From the NCBI GenBank assembly GCA_035565615.1, contig DATMSB010000135.1, positions 1-59,431 on the forward strand: a stretch of DNA of 59,431 bases, given 5' to 3'. Below are positions 16,403 through 24,705 of the stretch, one piece after another (position 1 is the first letter of the stretch; each line of letters begins with the position of its first letter). The notes under the pieces are model-generated. The model did not search any database. It worked only from the letters and a program-made list of their open reading frames with translations, and was not told the DNA's origin. The translations under genes were made by a program, and so were the position numbers. Origin of the DNA: Vulgatibacter sp035565615 (GTDB lineage: Bacteria; Myxococcota; Myxococcia; Myxococcales; Vulgatibacteraceae).

Positions 16403-17422
16403 ATGCGCATGACCAACCCCACCGCGGAGCCCGCCCTGGCGGTCGACGTCCACGTTCGCCCGGGCTCCGGCTCGACCCTCGCGGCGGACGTGCGCGAAGG
16501 GCTGCGCCGCCGCCCCAAGTCCCTCCCGCCCAAGCACTTCTACGACGAGCGGGGCTCGCGCCTCTTCGATCGGATCTGCGAGACGCCGGAGTACTACCCC
16601 ACGCGCACCGAGCGCGCGCTCCTCGAGGCCCACGCGGATCGCCTCGTCGCCGACGCGCTCCCCGCCGGGCGTTCGGAGCAGGTGGCGCTGGTGGAGTTGG
16701 GAAGCGGCGCGGCGCGGAAGACCCGCTGCCTGCTCGAGGCCGCGAGGCGCCGGGGATCCCGCTGCACCTACGTGCCCTTCGACGTGAGCGAGGAGATGCT
16801 CCGGGCGTCGGCGCTGCGGCTGCGATCGGAGTGCCCCTGGCTGCCGATCCACGGCGTGGTCGGCGACTTCGATCACCACCTGGATCGGATCCCCTCCTTC
16901 CGCCGCCGCCTCTTCGTCTTCCTGGGCGGGACCATCGGGAACTTCGACGAGGACGAGGCGCGCGCCTTCCTCAGGCGGATCGCGTCCATCATGGGCCCCG
17001 ACGATCGCCTGCTCCTCGGCGCCGATCTCGTCAAGGACACCGCCCGGCTGAACGCCGCCTACAACGACGCGCAGGGCCTCACCGCGGAGTTCAACAAGAA
17101 CGTCCTGCGGGTGATCAACCGGGAGCTGGGGGGCCAATTCCGGCTGGAGCGCTTCGAGCACCTGGCGTTCTTCGACGAGGACCGCAACCGGATCGAGATG
17201 CATCTGCGCGCCACGACCGCCCACCGGGTGCGGATCGACGGCCTCGACCTCGACGTTCCCTTCGAGGAGGGCGAGACGGTCCTCACCGAGATCAGCCGCA
17301 AGTTCACGCGGCGATCGGTGGAGCGGCTCTACGCCTCCGCGCAGCTCCACATGGAGAGCTGGCACACCCCGGACGACGGCGCCTTCTCGATCTCGGTGGC
17401 GAGGCGAACCCTGCGGGGGTAG
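16403..17422 (+). CDS. egtD: EgtD histidine N-alpha-trimethyltransferase
   Basis: This 339-residue protein, slightly longer than typical EgtD (about 320), shows the whole family pattern. LPPKHFYDERGSRLFDRI and CETPEYYPTRTERALLE form the substrate cap. VELGSGAARKTRCLLEA binds SAM, and FLGGTIGNFDEDEARAFL and LNAAYNDAQGLTAEFNKN line the histidine pocket. It makes hercynine from histidine and three SAM, the first step of ergothioneine synthesis. The start at ATG 16403 is shared with a second ATG at 16409. It faces egtC-egtB across a 140-bp region and is followed, 12 bp on, by a methyltransferase gene. Confidence 0.92.
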   Translation: MRMTNPTAEPALAVDVHVRPGSGSTLAADVREGLRRRPKSLPPKHFYDERGSRLFDRICETPEYYPTRTERALLEAHADRLVADALPAGRSEQVALVELGSGAARKTRCLLEAARRRGSRCTYVPFDVSEEMLRASALRLRSECPWLPIHGVVGDFDHHLDRIPSFRRRLFVFLGGTIGNFDEDEARAFLRRIASIMGPDDRLLLGADLVKDTARLNAAYNDAQGLTAEFNKNVLRVINRELGGQFRLERFEHLAFFDEDRNRIEMHLRATTAHRVRIDGLDLDVPFEEGETVLTEISRKFTRRSVERLYASAQLHMESWHTPDDGAFSISVARRTLRG

Positions 17423-17434
17423 CGTCGCCGCGCC

Positions 17435-18520
17435 ATGCGATCGCTCTTCCTCGCCGCGCCCCCGGGGCTCGAGGTCCCCTGCGCCGACGAGGCGCGCGCC
17501 CTCGGCCTCGCCGACGTCCGGATCGTGCCGGGGGGCGTCGCGTGCAGGGGCGACGACGCCGCGATCCTGCGCGCCAACCTCACGCTGCGGGTGGCGTCGA
17601 GGGTGCTCCTGCGGGTGGGCGAGGGCGAGGCGAGGGACGCCGAGCGGATCGCGCGGGCGGTGGACTGGTCCGGGTTCGTCGCCCCCGGCGGGACCTTCGC
17701 GGTCGAGGTGGCGGGCGGGGGCCGGGAGCCCTCCCGCTTCGAGCGCCCCTTGCGCGAGGCGATCCTGCGGCAGGTGCCCTCCGCGCGGCCCGCCGACGCG
17801 GCGTCCGCGACGATCCGGGCGCGGATCCACGGGGGCGGGATCGCGCTCGCCGTGGACTCCAGCGGGGCGCACCTGCACCAGCGTGGCTACCGGCAGGAGA
17901 CCGGCGCCGCGCCGCTGCGGGAGAACCTCGCCGCCGGGATCCTCCGCCTCGCCGGCTACGACGGGAGCGTGCCGCTCCTGGATCCCATGTGCGGGAGCGG
18001 GACCTTCCTGATCGAGGGGGCCCTCGTGGCGATGCGCCGGGCGCCGGGGGCGGCGCGGCCCTTCGCGTGCGAGTCCTGGCCCTCCTTCCCCGCGGACCTC
18101 GGGGAGCGGGTGCGCGCCGAGCTGCGCGCCGCGGAGCGGAGCGCGCCCCCCTGCCCGATCCTGGGGAGCGATCGGAACGCGGGCGCCCTGGGCGTGGCCC
18201 GGCGCAACGCCACCCGGGCCGGGGTCGTCTCGTCGATCTCCCTCGTCCGCCGCGACGTCGCGGAGCTCGCGCCTCCCGACGGCGCGCCGGGCGTCCTCGT
18301 CGCCAACCCGCCCTACGGCAAGCGGGTGGGCGGCGCCGGCGACCTCGCCGCGCTTTACCGCACCCTCGGGCGGAGGCTTCGGGAGGGCTTCTCCGGATGG
18401 ATCTGCGCCGTCCTCGTGGCGGATCGGGCGCTCGGCGCCCGCCTGGAGCTCCCCGATCCCGAGCGGCTGCCCCTGCGCAACGGCGGCATCCCCTGCACCC
18501 TCCTGCTGGCGCGCCTCTGA
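17435..18520 (+). CDS. Second RlmL/THUMP-type rRNA methyltransferase
   Basis: This protein of 361 residues has the same architecture as the gene at 5808: a THUMP-like N-terminal part (MRSLFLAAPPGLEVPCADEA), SAM motif DPMCGSGTFLIEGALVAMRRAPG and the catalytic NPPYGKRVGG. It starts 12 bp after egtD, so it is probably on the same transcript although its role (guanine N2-methylation of rRNA, by family) is unrelated. The two paralogues have clearly diverged outside the motifs. Which one carries the RlmL-type activity cannot be decided from sequence alone. Confidence 0.8.
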   Translation: MRSLFLAAPPGLEVPCADEARALGLADVRIVPGGVACRGDDAAILRANLTLRVASRVLLRVGEGEARDAERIARAVDWSGFVAPGGTFAVEVAGGGREPSRFERPLREAILRQVPSARPADAASATIRARIHGGGIALAVDSSGAHLHQRGYRQETGAAPLRENLAAGILRLAGYDGSVPLLDPMCGSGTFLIEGALVAMRRAPGAARPFACESWPSFPADLGERVRAELRAAERSAPPCPILGSDRNAGALGVARRNATRAGVVSSISLVRRDVAELAPPDGAPGVLVANPPYGKRVGGAGDLAALYRTLGRRLREGFSGWICAVLVADRALGARLELPDPERLPLRNGGIPCTLLLARL

Positions 18521-18582
18521 TCGGCCGGCCGCACCCCGAGCAGGCCCCCATGCGACGGGTGCGTTGTGTCTATCATCCCCCC

Positions 18583-19956
18583 ATGCCGCTCCGTGCGCCG
18601 CACCGCCTCCTCCTCGCGCTGCCCCTCGCCCTCGCCGCCTGCGCCGCCGCCCACCGGCCGGTGCTGGTGACGCCGCCGGACACCCACCACGAGGCGCCCC
18701 CGACGCTGATCACGAACGTGCGCGTCTTCACCGGCCTCGAGGACGAGCTCACCCAGCCGGTGGACGTTCTCCTCTCCGGCGGCCGGATCGCCAAGGTCTC
18801 GCACCCCGGGCGCCTCGAGGCGCCTGCGGGCGCGGAGGTGGTGGACGGCGAGGGCCGCACCCTGATCCCGGGCCTCGTGGACATGAACGTGCGGCTGGGC
18901 ACCTTCGAGGACGTGCCTCCCTGGGCCGGCGCGATCGTGGAGCCGCGGCTCCAGGCGGAGGCGCTGATCTACAGCGGGATCACCACCGCGGTGGCCGTCG
19001 GCCACGACGCCGACGTCGAGGCGCTGCAGCGGGAGATCGCCAAGGGGTGGGTCGCGGGCCCCCGCATCTTCCGCTCCACCCACCCCATCGCGGGGAAGGA
19101 GGCCTCCCGCCCGGGTCCGTTCGAGCGGTGGCTTCGCACCAAGGTCGTGAAGAACACCGACACCCCTCGTGACGCGGCCCGCGCGGCGCGCCGCGACCTG
19201 GAGTCCCTGCGCTCGGACTTCGTGAAGGTGGAGTTCGGAGGGGGCCCCGGGCTGTCGCGCAAGGCCCTGGAGGCGGTGGTCGCCGAGGCCCGCATGTACG
19301 AGCGCTCCGTCTTCGTGGACGCGCGCGGCCCCCAGGACGCCGCGGAGGCGGCGGAGGCAGGGGCGAGCCTGCTCCTGCACACGCCGTGGATGGGCACCTT
19401 CACGCCGGAGCAGATGGACGCCATCGCCATGTCCGGCGCGCCGGTGGTGACGACCGCGCGGATCTGGGCGGCGATGGGCGAGCGCATGTCGGGCGCCGCG
19501 GTCCATAGCGACCTCGAGCGGGAGATCGTCCCGCCCGACGAGGGCGCAGACGTCGAGAACACCGTGTCCGCCGACACCCGCGAGCTCGCCTCCACCTACG
19601 ACGCCGCCCTGCGGGCGAACCTCGTCGCGCTCCATCGGAACGGGATCCCGCTCCTCGCGGGCACCGGGGCCGGCCTCCCCGGCGTGATCCACGGCGCGTC
19701 GCTGCACCAGGAGTTGCAGGCGCTCGTGGAGCTGGGCCTCCCGCCGGCAGAGGTTCTGAAGATGGCGACCTCGTACCCGGTGCGGCTCATCGCCCCGCGA
19801 TCGCCGTTCGGCATGATCGGCATCGGCGCCTATGCCGACGTGATCCTCCTGGACGGCGATCCCCTCCGGGACATCTCGGCCGTCGGCCGGATCGTCGCGG
19901 TGTGGCAGGCGGGGCGGAAGCTGGAGCGCCGGGTCCCCGGGCCCGCAGCCGACTGA
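18583..19956 (+). CDS. Amidohydrolase-fold lipoprotein lacking most metal ligands
   Basis: This 457-residue lipoprotein has a signal peptide with lipobox LALAAC (Cys20). The sequence follows the metal-dependent amidohydrolase fold closely, from the N-terminal beta-sandwich (DVLLSGGRIAKVSHPG) to the C-terminal YADVILLDGDPLRDISAV. The catalytic H-x-H of PGLIDMHVHLG is PGLVDMNVRLG (Asn102, Arg104). The third His is Asp in VFVDARG, and the Asp of GTDAG is Gly in LAGTGAG. Only the carboxylated-Lys position (FVKVEFGG) and one His (LLLHTP) survive. It is probably a non-catalytic envelope protein. ATG 18583 is the start next to the signal peptide. Confidence 0.8.
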   Translation: MPLRAPHRLLLALPLALAACAAAHRPVLVTPPDTHHEAPPTLITNVRVFTGLEDELTQPVDVLLSGGRIAKVSHPGRLEAPAGAEVVDGEGRTLIPGLVDMNVRLGTFEDVPPWAGAIVEPRLQAEALIYSGITTAVAVGHDADVEALQREIAKGWVAGPRIFRSTHPIAGKEASRPGPFERWLRTKVVKNTDTPRDAARAARRDLESLRSDFVKVEFGGGPGLSRKALEAVVAEARMYERSVFVDARGPQDAAEAAEAGASLLLHTPWMGTFTPEQMDAIAMSGAPVVTTARIWAAMGERMSGAAVHSDLEREIVPPDEGADVENTVSADTRELASTYDAALRANLVALHRNGIPLLAGTGAGLPGVIHGASLHQELQALVELGLPPAEVLKMATSYPVRLIAPRSPFGMIGIGAYADVILLDGDPLRDISAVGRIVAVWQAGRKLERRVPGPAAD

Positions 19957-19978
19957 GGGCGCGGCGCGGCCGGCGCCG

Positions 19979-20006
19979 TTGACGAGGGCACCTTCCTGCG
20001 TAGGAT
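19979..20006 (+). promoter_or_regulatory. Sigma-70-type promoter of the agmatinase-family gene
   Basis: -35 TTGACG (19979-19984), 16-bp spacer, -10 TAGGAT (20001-20006), giving a leader of about 28 nt before ATG 20042. Confidence 0.6.
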
Positions 20007-20041
20007 GCGCGGCTCCATCGCCGACCAGGAGTGCACCGGCC

Positions 20042-21085
20042 ATGACCCGCTTCGATCCCGACGCCGCCGCCGCCCCGGGCTCCGGCGTCTTCGGCCTCCC
20101 CTTCACCCCGGAGGAGGCGAAGGTGATCCTCGTGCCCGTCCCCTTCGAGGCGACGACCTCGTACGGCGGCGGCGCTGCCGACGGCCCCGCGGCGATCCGG
20201 GAGGCCTCGGCCCAGATCGACCTCTTCGACGCCGAGGTGGGCAGGCCCTACGAGCCGGGGATCGCCATGCTCGACGAGTCGGCCGAGGTCCGCACCTGGA
20301 ACGACGAGGCCAAGCTGGACGCCGCGCCGATCATCGCCGCGGGCGGGGCCGGCGACGATCCCCTCCTCCTCGGCATGCTCGACCGGGTGAACGAGCGCTG
20401 CGCCCAGGTCAACGACTGGGTGTACGAGAGGGTGCGGGCGCTCCTGGACGACGGTAGGATCCCCTGCGTCGTCGGCGGCGACCATGCGGTGCCCTTCGGC
20501 GCGATCCGCGCCTACGCCGAGAGGTTCCCCGGCATGGGGATCCTGCACCTGGACGCCCACGCGGACCTGCGGGAGGCCTTCGAGGGCTTCACCTGGAGCC
20601 ACGCGTCCATCTTCTACAACGTGATGGAGCGCATCCCGGAGGTCGCCAGGCTCGTGCAGGTGGGGGTCCGCGATCTGGGCAGGGCGGAGTTCGAGTACGG
20701 CCGCGCCAGCGGCGGCCGGGTGGTGACCCACTTCGATCAGGTGCTCTGCGAGGAGCGGTTCGCCGGCGCCACGTGGCGCGAGCAGGTGGATCGGATCGTC
20801 GCCGACCTCCCGGAGAAGGTGTACCTCTCCTTCGACATCGACGGCCTCGATCCCACCCTCTGCCCCAACACCGGCACGCCGGTCCCGGGCGGGCTCTCCT
20901 TCCAGCAGGCCTGCGCGCTGGTGGCGGGCGTGGCCCGCAGCGACCGGACGATCGTCGGCCTCGATCTCTGCGAGGTCGCCCCCGGCAGCGACGGCGGCGA
21001 GTGGGACGGCAACGTCGGCGCCCGGCTCCTCTACAAGATGATCGGGTGGATGCTGCGATCCCGGGGGCTGATCCAGGCGCCCTGA
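20042..21085 (+). CDS. Agmatinase/ureohydrolase-family enzyme
   Basis: This 347-residue protein carries the two-manganese ureohydrolase motifs in order: VVGGDHAVPFGAI, ILHLDAHADLREAFEG followed by SHASIFYNVME, and YLSFDIDGLDPTLCPNTGTPVPGG. The last, with PVPGGL, is typical of agmatinase/SpeB-like members. The insertion AGGAGDDPLLLGMLDRVNERC before the first motif is an extra helix pair. It would hydrolyse a guanidino substrate to urea and an amine; agmatine is likely but not certain. ATG 20042 lies 28 nt from the predicted transcription start. No polyamine genes lie nearby. Confidence 0.82.
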   Translation: MTRFDPDAAAAPGSGVFGLPFTPEEAKVILVPVPFEATTSYGGGAADGPAAIREASAQIDLFDAEVGRPYEPGIAMLDESAEVRTWNDEAKLDAAPIIAAGGAGDDPLLLGMLDRVNERCAQVNDWVYERVRALLDDGRIPCVVGGDHAVPFGAIRAYAERFPGMGILHLDAHADLREAFEGFTWSHASIFYNVMERIPEVARLVQVGVRDLGRAEFEYGRASGGRVVTHFDQVLCEERFAGATWREQVDRIVADLPEKVYLSFDIDGLDPTLCPNTGTPVPGGLSFQQACALVAGVARSDRTIVGLDLCEVAPGSDGGEWDGNVGARLLYKMIGWMLRSRGLIQAP

Positions 21086-21166
21086 CGGTGGCTGCCGGCG
21101 CGCGGGACCTCCCCTCCCCCGCAGGGCGCGACTCGGAGAGGCGGGTGACCGCGCTCCTTCGTTTTC

Positions 21167-21260
21167 GGATCCTTCTTCCACGCGCGCGATGACGATCCGA
21201 TCGTCCTCGAGGAGACCGCGCCCAGGATCCACCTTCTTCCGCGCGCGCGGCGACGATCCG
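21167..21260. repeat. Imperfect direct repeat upstream of the SOD gene
   Basis: Two copies of a GGATCC-[TTCTTCC]-GCGCGCG-ACGATCCG block, 21167-21199 and 21225-21260, about 58 bp apart, with small indels between them. Purpose unknown. Confidence 0.5.
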
Positions 21261-21261
21261 T

Positions 21262-21290
21262 TTGCGACGGTGGCGCCCGCTCGTTACGCT
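21262..21290 (+). promoter_or_regulatory. Putative SOD promoter
   Basis: -35 TTGCGA (21262-21267), 17-bp spacer, -10 TACGCT (21285-21290), ending 33 bp before ATG 21324. Confidence 0.5.
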
Positions 21291-21292
21291 CG

Positions 21293-21311
21293 CGCGAAAC
21301 CCCATTTCGCG
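21293..21311 (+). promoter_or_regulatory. Palindrome in the SOD leader (possible operator or hairpin)
   Basis: Perfect inverted repeat CGCGAAA-CCCCA-TTTCGCG lies just after the predicted -10 and directly before the GAAGGAG ribosome site. It could be a repressor site or an mRNA hairpin affecting translation. Confidence 0.5.
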
Positions 21312-21323
21312 AAGGAGCCAGTG

Positions 21324-22139
21324 ATGAGCGACACCGACCGGGAGCTGGAGCACGAGGAGGGCATCGATCGCCGCAGGGCGCTGGGCCTCATGGCGGGCGC
21401 GGCGATCGGCGCGCCGCTCGTCGCCGCCGCGGCGAAGGCCGGCGCGGCGGTGCAGTCCCCTCCCCCCGCCGGATCCGGCACCTCCAGGAAGAGCCAGGCG
21501 CCGGCGCCGGCCCCCGCCCCCGCGAGCAGCCCCATGAAGCCCCGCGAGTACGTGCTGCCGCCGCTGCCGTACCCCAAGAACGCCCTCGACGGCTACCTCA
21601 GCGCCGAGATCCTCGAGATCCACCACGACAAGCACCACGCCGGCTACGTGAAGGGGCTCAACGCCGCCCTGGCCGGCCTCGACGAGGCGCGGAAGAAGGG
21701 CGACTTCGCCCAGGTGAAGGCCCTGCAGCGCTCCCTGGCGTTCAACGGGAGCGGTCACGTCCTGCACTCGCTCTACTGGAACTCGATGAGCCCGAACGGC
21801 GGCGGCGAGCCCAAGGGCGCGCTGAAGGCCGCGATCGTGGCGAGCTTCGGGAGCGTCGACGCCTTCCGCAAGCAGTTCGCCGCGGCGACCAAGGTGGCGG
21901 AGGCGAGCGCCTGGGGCGTGCTGGCCTACGAGCCCCTCGGCGATCGGCTCCTCGTCGTCACGCCGGAGGATCACCAGAACATGGGCTTCCAGGGGATGCA
22001 GCCGCTCCTGTGCTGCGACGTCTGGGAGCACGCGTACTACCTGCGGTACAAGAACGACCGCGCGTCCTACGTCGACAAGTTCTTCGACGTGATCAACTGG
22101 GACTACGCGGAGCGGCGGTTCCAGGAGATCCGCGGCTAG
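21324..22139 (+). CDS. Exported Fe/Mn superoxide dismutase
   Basis: The protein has 271 residues. The first ~42 are a twin-arginine-like signal (DRRRALGLMAGAAIGAPLVAAAA), followed by a 30-residue Ala/Pro-rich linker. The Fe/Mn-SOD domain (from about residue 75) has ligands in EILEIHHDKHHAGYV (His100), FNGSGHVLHSLYWNSM, and DVWEHAYYLRYKND (Asp and His). It should remove superoxide outside the cytoplasm, in the periplasm or at the envelope. Metal choice cannot be read with confidence. ATG 21324 follows GAAGGAG. It faces the haem gene hemH, 51 bp away. Confidence 0.9.
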   Translation: MSDTDRELEHEEGIDRRRALGLMAGAAIGAPLVAAAAKAGAAVQSPPPAGSGTSRKSQAPAPAPAPASSPMKPREYVLPPLPYPKNALDGYLSAEILEIHHDKHHAGYVKGLNAALAGLDEARKKGDFAQVKALQRSLAFNGSGHVLHSLYWNSMSPNGGGEPKGALKAAIVASFGSVDAFRKQFAAATKVAEASAWGVLAYEPLGDRLLVVTPEDHQNMGFQGMQPLLCCDVWEHAYYLRYKNDRASYVDKFFDVINWDYAERRFQEIRG

Positions 22140-22190
22140 CCGGCCTTCCGTTCGTCCTGCGCTGCCCGCCGAAGCGTGCGCCGCGCAGGC

Positions 22191-23225
22191 TCAGCGCCTC
22201 CCCTGGGGGCAGCGCCCGCCGGCGGTCCCCCCGCAGACCCAGCCCTCCGGCGACGCCTGCGCCTGCCGGATCCGCGCGGCGAGCCGGTCGATGAGGCCGG
22301 CGGCGGTCCCGGGCGTCGGCACCCGGTGGTAGCCCTCGATCCCGGCCGCCACCGCGGGCTCGCGCAAAAGCTCGTCGAGCTCGTAGAGCGTCTCCACGTG
22401 CTCGGTGACGAAGGCGATCGGCACCACGATCACGTCCTTCACCCCGGCCTTGGCGAGGTCGTGCAGCGCGTGCTCGGTGGCCGGCTCGAGCCACTTCACC
22501 CGGGTGGCCCGGCTCTGGAACGCGAGGCCGTGGGCGAGGCCCGGCGGGAGCCGCTCCATCACCCCGCGCACCGTCGCCTGCACCTGGGCGAGGTAGGGAT
22601 CGCCGCGATCGATGGTCTCCCGGGGGAGCCCGTGGGCGCTGAAGAGCACGTGGGCCCGCTCGCGCCGGCCCTCGGGGATCGCCTCGAGCTTCTCGCGGAT
22701 CGCGTCCGCCCACACGTCGAGGAAGCCCGGATCCGTCGGGAAGCAGCACACCTCCGACAGCTTCAACCCCGGCGCCTTCTTCCGGAGCACCCGGCGCAGC
22801 TCCTTCATCGACGAGCCGGAGGTGGTGAAGGAGCGCTGGGGGTAGAGGGGCAGCGCCACCACCTCCGTCGCTCCCGCCGCCAGCAGCCGGTCGACGGCCT
22901 CCTCGGTGTCCGGCTTCCAGGCGCGCATCGCCACGTAGGTGCGGTAGCCCGGGCCCAGCGCCGCCTCGAGGGCGGCCCCCTGCGCCCGGGTCTGCTCGAG
23001 GAGCGGCGACCGCCCGCCGATCCGCGCGTAGATGGCCCGGCTCTCCGGCGCCCGCTTCCGGGAGATCCGCCTGGCGAACGCCTTCTGCCAGAGGAAGCCG
23101 AGGGGCAGCCGGATGATCTCCGGATCCACGAAGATATTGTAGAGGAACGGCTCGACCTCATCCAGTGAGCCGGGGCCTCCCAGGTTCATGAGGACGACGG
23201 CGACGTGGGGGGAAGCGGTCGACAC
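22191..23225 (-). CDS. hemH: Ferrochelatase
   Basis: This 344-residue protein shows VVLMNLGGPGSLDEVEPFLYNIFVDP, VLFSAHGLP, and DVIVVPIAFVTEHVETLYELD (the last with the conserved His and Glu of the active site). It inserts iron into the porphyrin ring at the end of haem (or coproporphyrin) synthesis. GTG 23225 follows AGGAAGGG and begins STASPHVAVVLMNLGG; the longer start at 23267 lacks a ribosome site. Paired cysteines in the middle (EVCCFPTD) and at the end (GWVCGGTAGGRC) might hold an iron-sulfur cluster, as in some ferrochelatases, but the spacing is not decisive. Confidence 0.9.
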   Translation of the reverse strand: MSTASPHVAVVLMNLGGPGSLDEVEPFLYNIFVDPEIIRLPLGFLWQKAFARRISRKRAPESRAIYARIGGRSPLLEQTRAQGAALEAALGPGYRTYVAMRAWKPDTEEAVDRLLAAGATEVVALPLYPQRSFTTSGSSMKELRRVLRKKAPGLKLSEVCCFPTDPGFLDVWADAIREKLEAIPEGRRERAHVLFSAHGLPRETIDRGDPYLAQVQATVRGVMERLPPGLAHGLAFQSRATRVKWLEPATEHALHDLAKAGVKDVIVVPIAFVTEHVETLYELDELLREPAVAAGIEGYHRVPTPGTAAGLIDRLAARIRQAQASPEGWVCGGTAGGRCPQGRR

Positions 23226-23427
23226 GGGTCCCTTCCTAACACTCGCGCCGGCGGGCCGCCCTCCCAAATCGAATGGCGTGTGGAATCCGCCGGGTCGACC
23301 GCGCTAGGCTCTTCGGTCGCGGCACCCCCGAGCGGCCATGAGGCCGATGTCTCCACCAGGCGCGACCTCGTGCGCGCACGCCTCGAGCTTTCGCCAGAGA
23401 CGGAAGTCTCGCAGAGAGGAACAGACG

Positions 23428-24705
23428 ATGGCTACGGAATCGATCCGGTTGTCGGCGCAGTTTCCCGTGAATCCGAAGTGGCTCTACGACGCGTGGCTGA
23501 ACGGCGACGAGCACTCCGCCATGACGGGGTCGCCCGTCACGATCGATCCGGTCGTGGGCGGCCGCTTCGACGTGGCGAACGGCTTCGCCACGGGTGAGAC
23601 CCTCTGGCTCGACGAGGGCCGGCGCATCGTCCAGAGCTGGCGCACCAAGGACTTCCCGGAGAGCGCCGAGAGCTCCACCCTCGAGGTCACCTTCGACGAG
23701 ATCCCGGGCGGCACGCTCCTCACCATCGTCCACGCCAACGTCCCCGCCGAGCTGCGGGGATCGTTCGAGGCGGGCTGGGAGTCGTACTACCTCGCGCCGA
23801 TGCGCGCCCACTTCGGCGCGCTCGCCGCCGTGGACGTGGAGGTGCCGGACGGCGCCGAGGCGGCACCCGCCGCGCCCGAGCGGGAGGAGGCGGCGGCGGT
23901 GGAGGAGGCCGAAGCCCCGGTCCCCCCGAGCGTCCTCCACGTGGTGCCCACCGCGGCCCGGCGTGCGACCACCCGCCGCAAGACCGCGGCGACCCGAAAG
24001 CCCGCGGCCCGGCCGGCGACGCGCAAGACCACCGCCGGCAAGACCGCGACGCGAAAGAGCGCCTCGAGCACGCGCAAGCCGGCGGCGAAGACCGCCGCCC
24101 GCGCCGGCACGTCCCGGAAGACCACCCGGCGCAAGGCCGCGGCGACGTCCAAGGCGGGGAAGACCGCCACGGCGAGAAAGACCGCGGCCAGGACGACAGC
24201 GCGGAAGACCACGACGACGCGAAAGTCCACCGCCCGGGCGAGCGCCGCACGGAAGGCCACGACGCGAAAGACCGCGGCCAGGCCCGCCGTCCGCGCGAGC
24301 ACCGCGCGGAAGACCACGGGGCGATGGGCGGCGTCAAAGTCCGCCGCGCGCGCGACCCCGACGCGGAAGTCCACGGCGCGCAGGCCCGCTTCGAGGTCCG
24401 CCACCCGAGCGAGCACCACCCGAAAGACCACCGCGAGAACGACCACGTCGAAGACCACCGCGCGCGCGACCACCACCGCTCGGAGGTCCACGGCCCGCAA
24501 GCCCGTGACGAAGGCCACCTCCCGCGCCGGCACCGCCCCCAAGACCGCCGTCGGCAAGAAGAAGACGGCCTCCAAGGTCTCGACCGCGAGGAAGTCGCCT
24601 GCCCGCAAGGCGACCGCCGGCAGGACCGCCGTCCGGCGCGCGTCCACCACCTCGCGCCGGGCCACGGTCCGCAAGCCCGCCGCCCGACGCCGGCCCACCC
24701 GCTGA
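23428..24705 (+). CDS. SRPBCC/AHSA1-domain protein with histone-H1-like Lys/Arg/Thr/Ala tail
   Basis: This 425-residue protein joins two very different halves. Residues 1-~135 are an SRPBCC/AHSA1 ligand-binding domain (SIRLSAQFPVNPKWLYDAWLN, VGGRFDVANGFATGETLWLD, IVQSWRTKDFPESAESSTLEV, GGTLLTIVHANVP). After an acidic, Pro-rich hinge, residues ~175-425 are almost only Ala, Thr, Arg, Lys, Ser and Pro, built from irregular R/K-K-T-T/A-A-R units like eukaryotic histone H1 tails. The tail carries a large positive charge and should bind DNA or RNA. ATG 23428 follows GAGAGGA. TAGGCT at 23305-23310 may be part of its promoter. It is divergent from hemH. Confidence 0.8.
   Translation: MATESIRLSAQFPVNPKWLYDAWLNGDEHSAMTGSPVTIDPVVGGRFDVANGFATGETLWLDEGRRIVQSWRTKDFPESAESSTLEVTFDEIPGGTLLTIVHANVPAELRGSFEAGWESYYLAPMRAHFGALAAVDVEVPDGAEAAPAAPEREEAAAVEEAEAPVPPSVLHVVPTAARRATTRRKTAATRKPAARPATRKTTAGKTATRKSASSTRKPAAKTAARAGTSRKTTRRKAAATSKAGKTATARKTAARTTARKTTTTRKSTARASAARKATTRKTAARPAVRASTARKTTGRWAASKSAARATPTRKSTARRPASRSATRASTTRKTTARTTTSKTTARATTTARRSTARKPVTKATSRAGTAPKTAVGKKKTASKVSTARKSPARKATAGRTAVRRASTTSRRATVRKPAARRRPTR

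Noticed and set aside
14191..17422. Selenoneine cluster (senA) in place of ergothioneine
   Set aside because: No senB glycosyltransferase or senC; EgtC and EgtD are present, which fits ergothioneine. The EgtB/SenA distinction itself remains open.
16294..18582. N-terminal extension of the amidohydrolase-like lipoprotein by 763 codons
   Set aside because: The extension is out of frame with egtD and the methyltransferase it covers, and the signal peptide sets the start at 18583.
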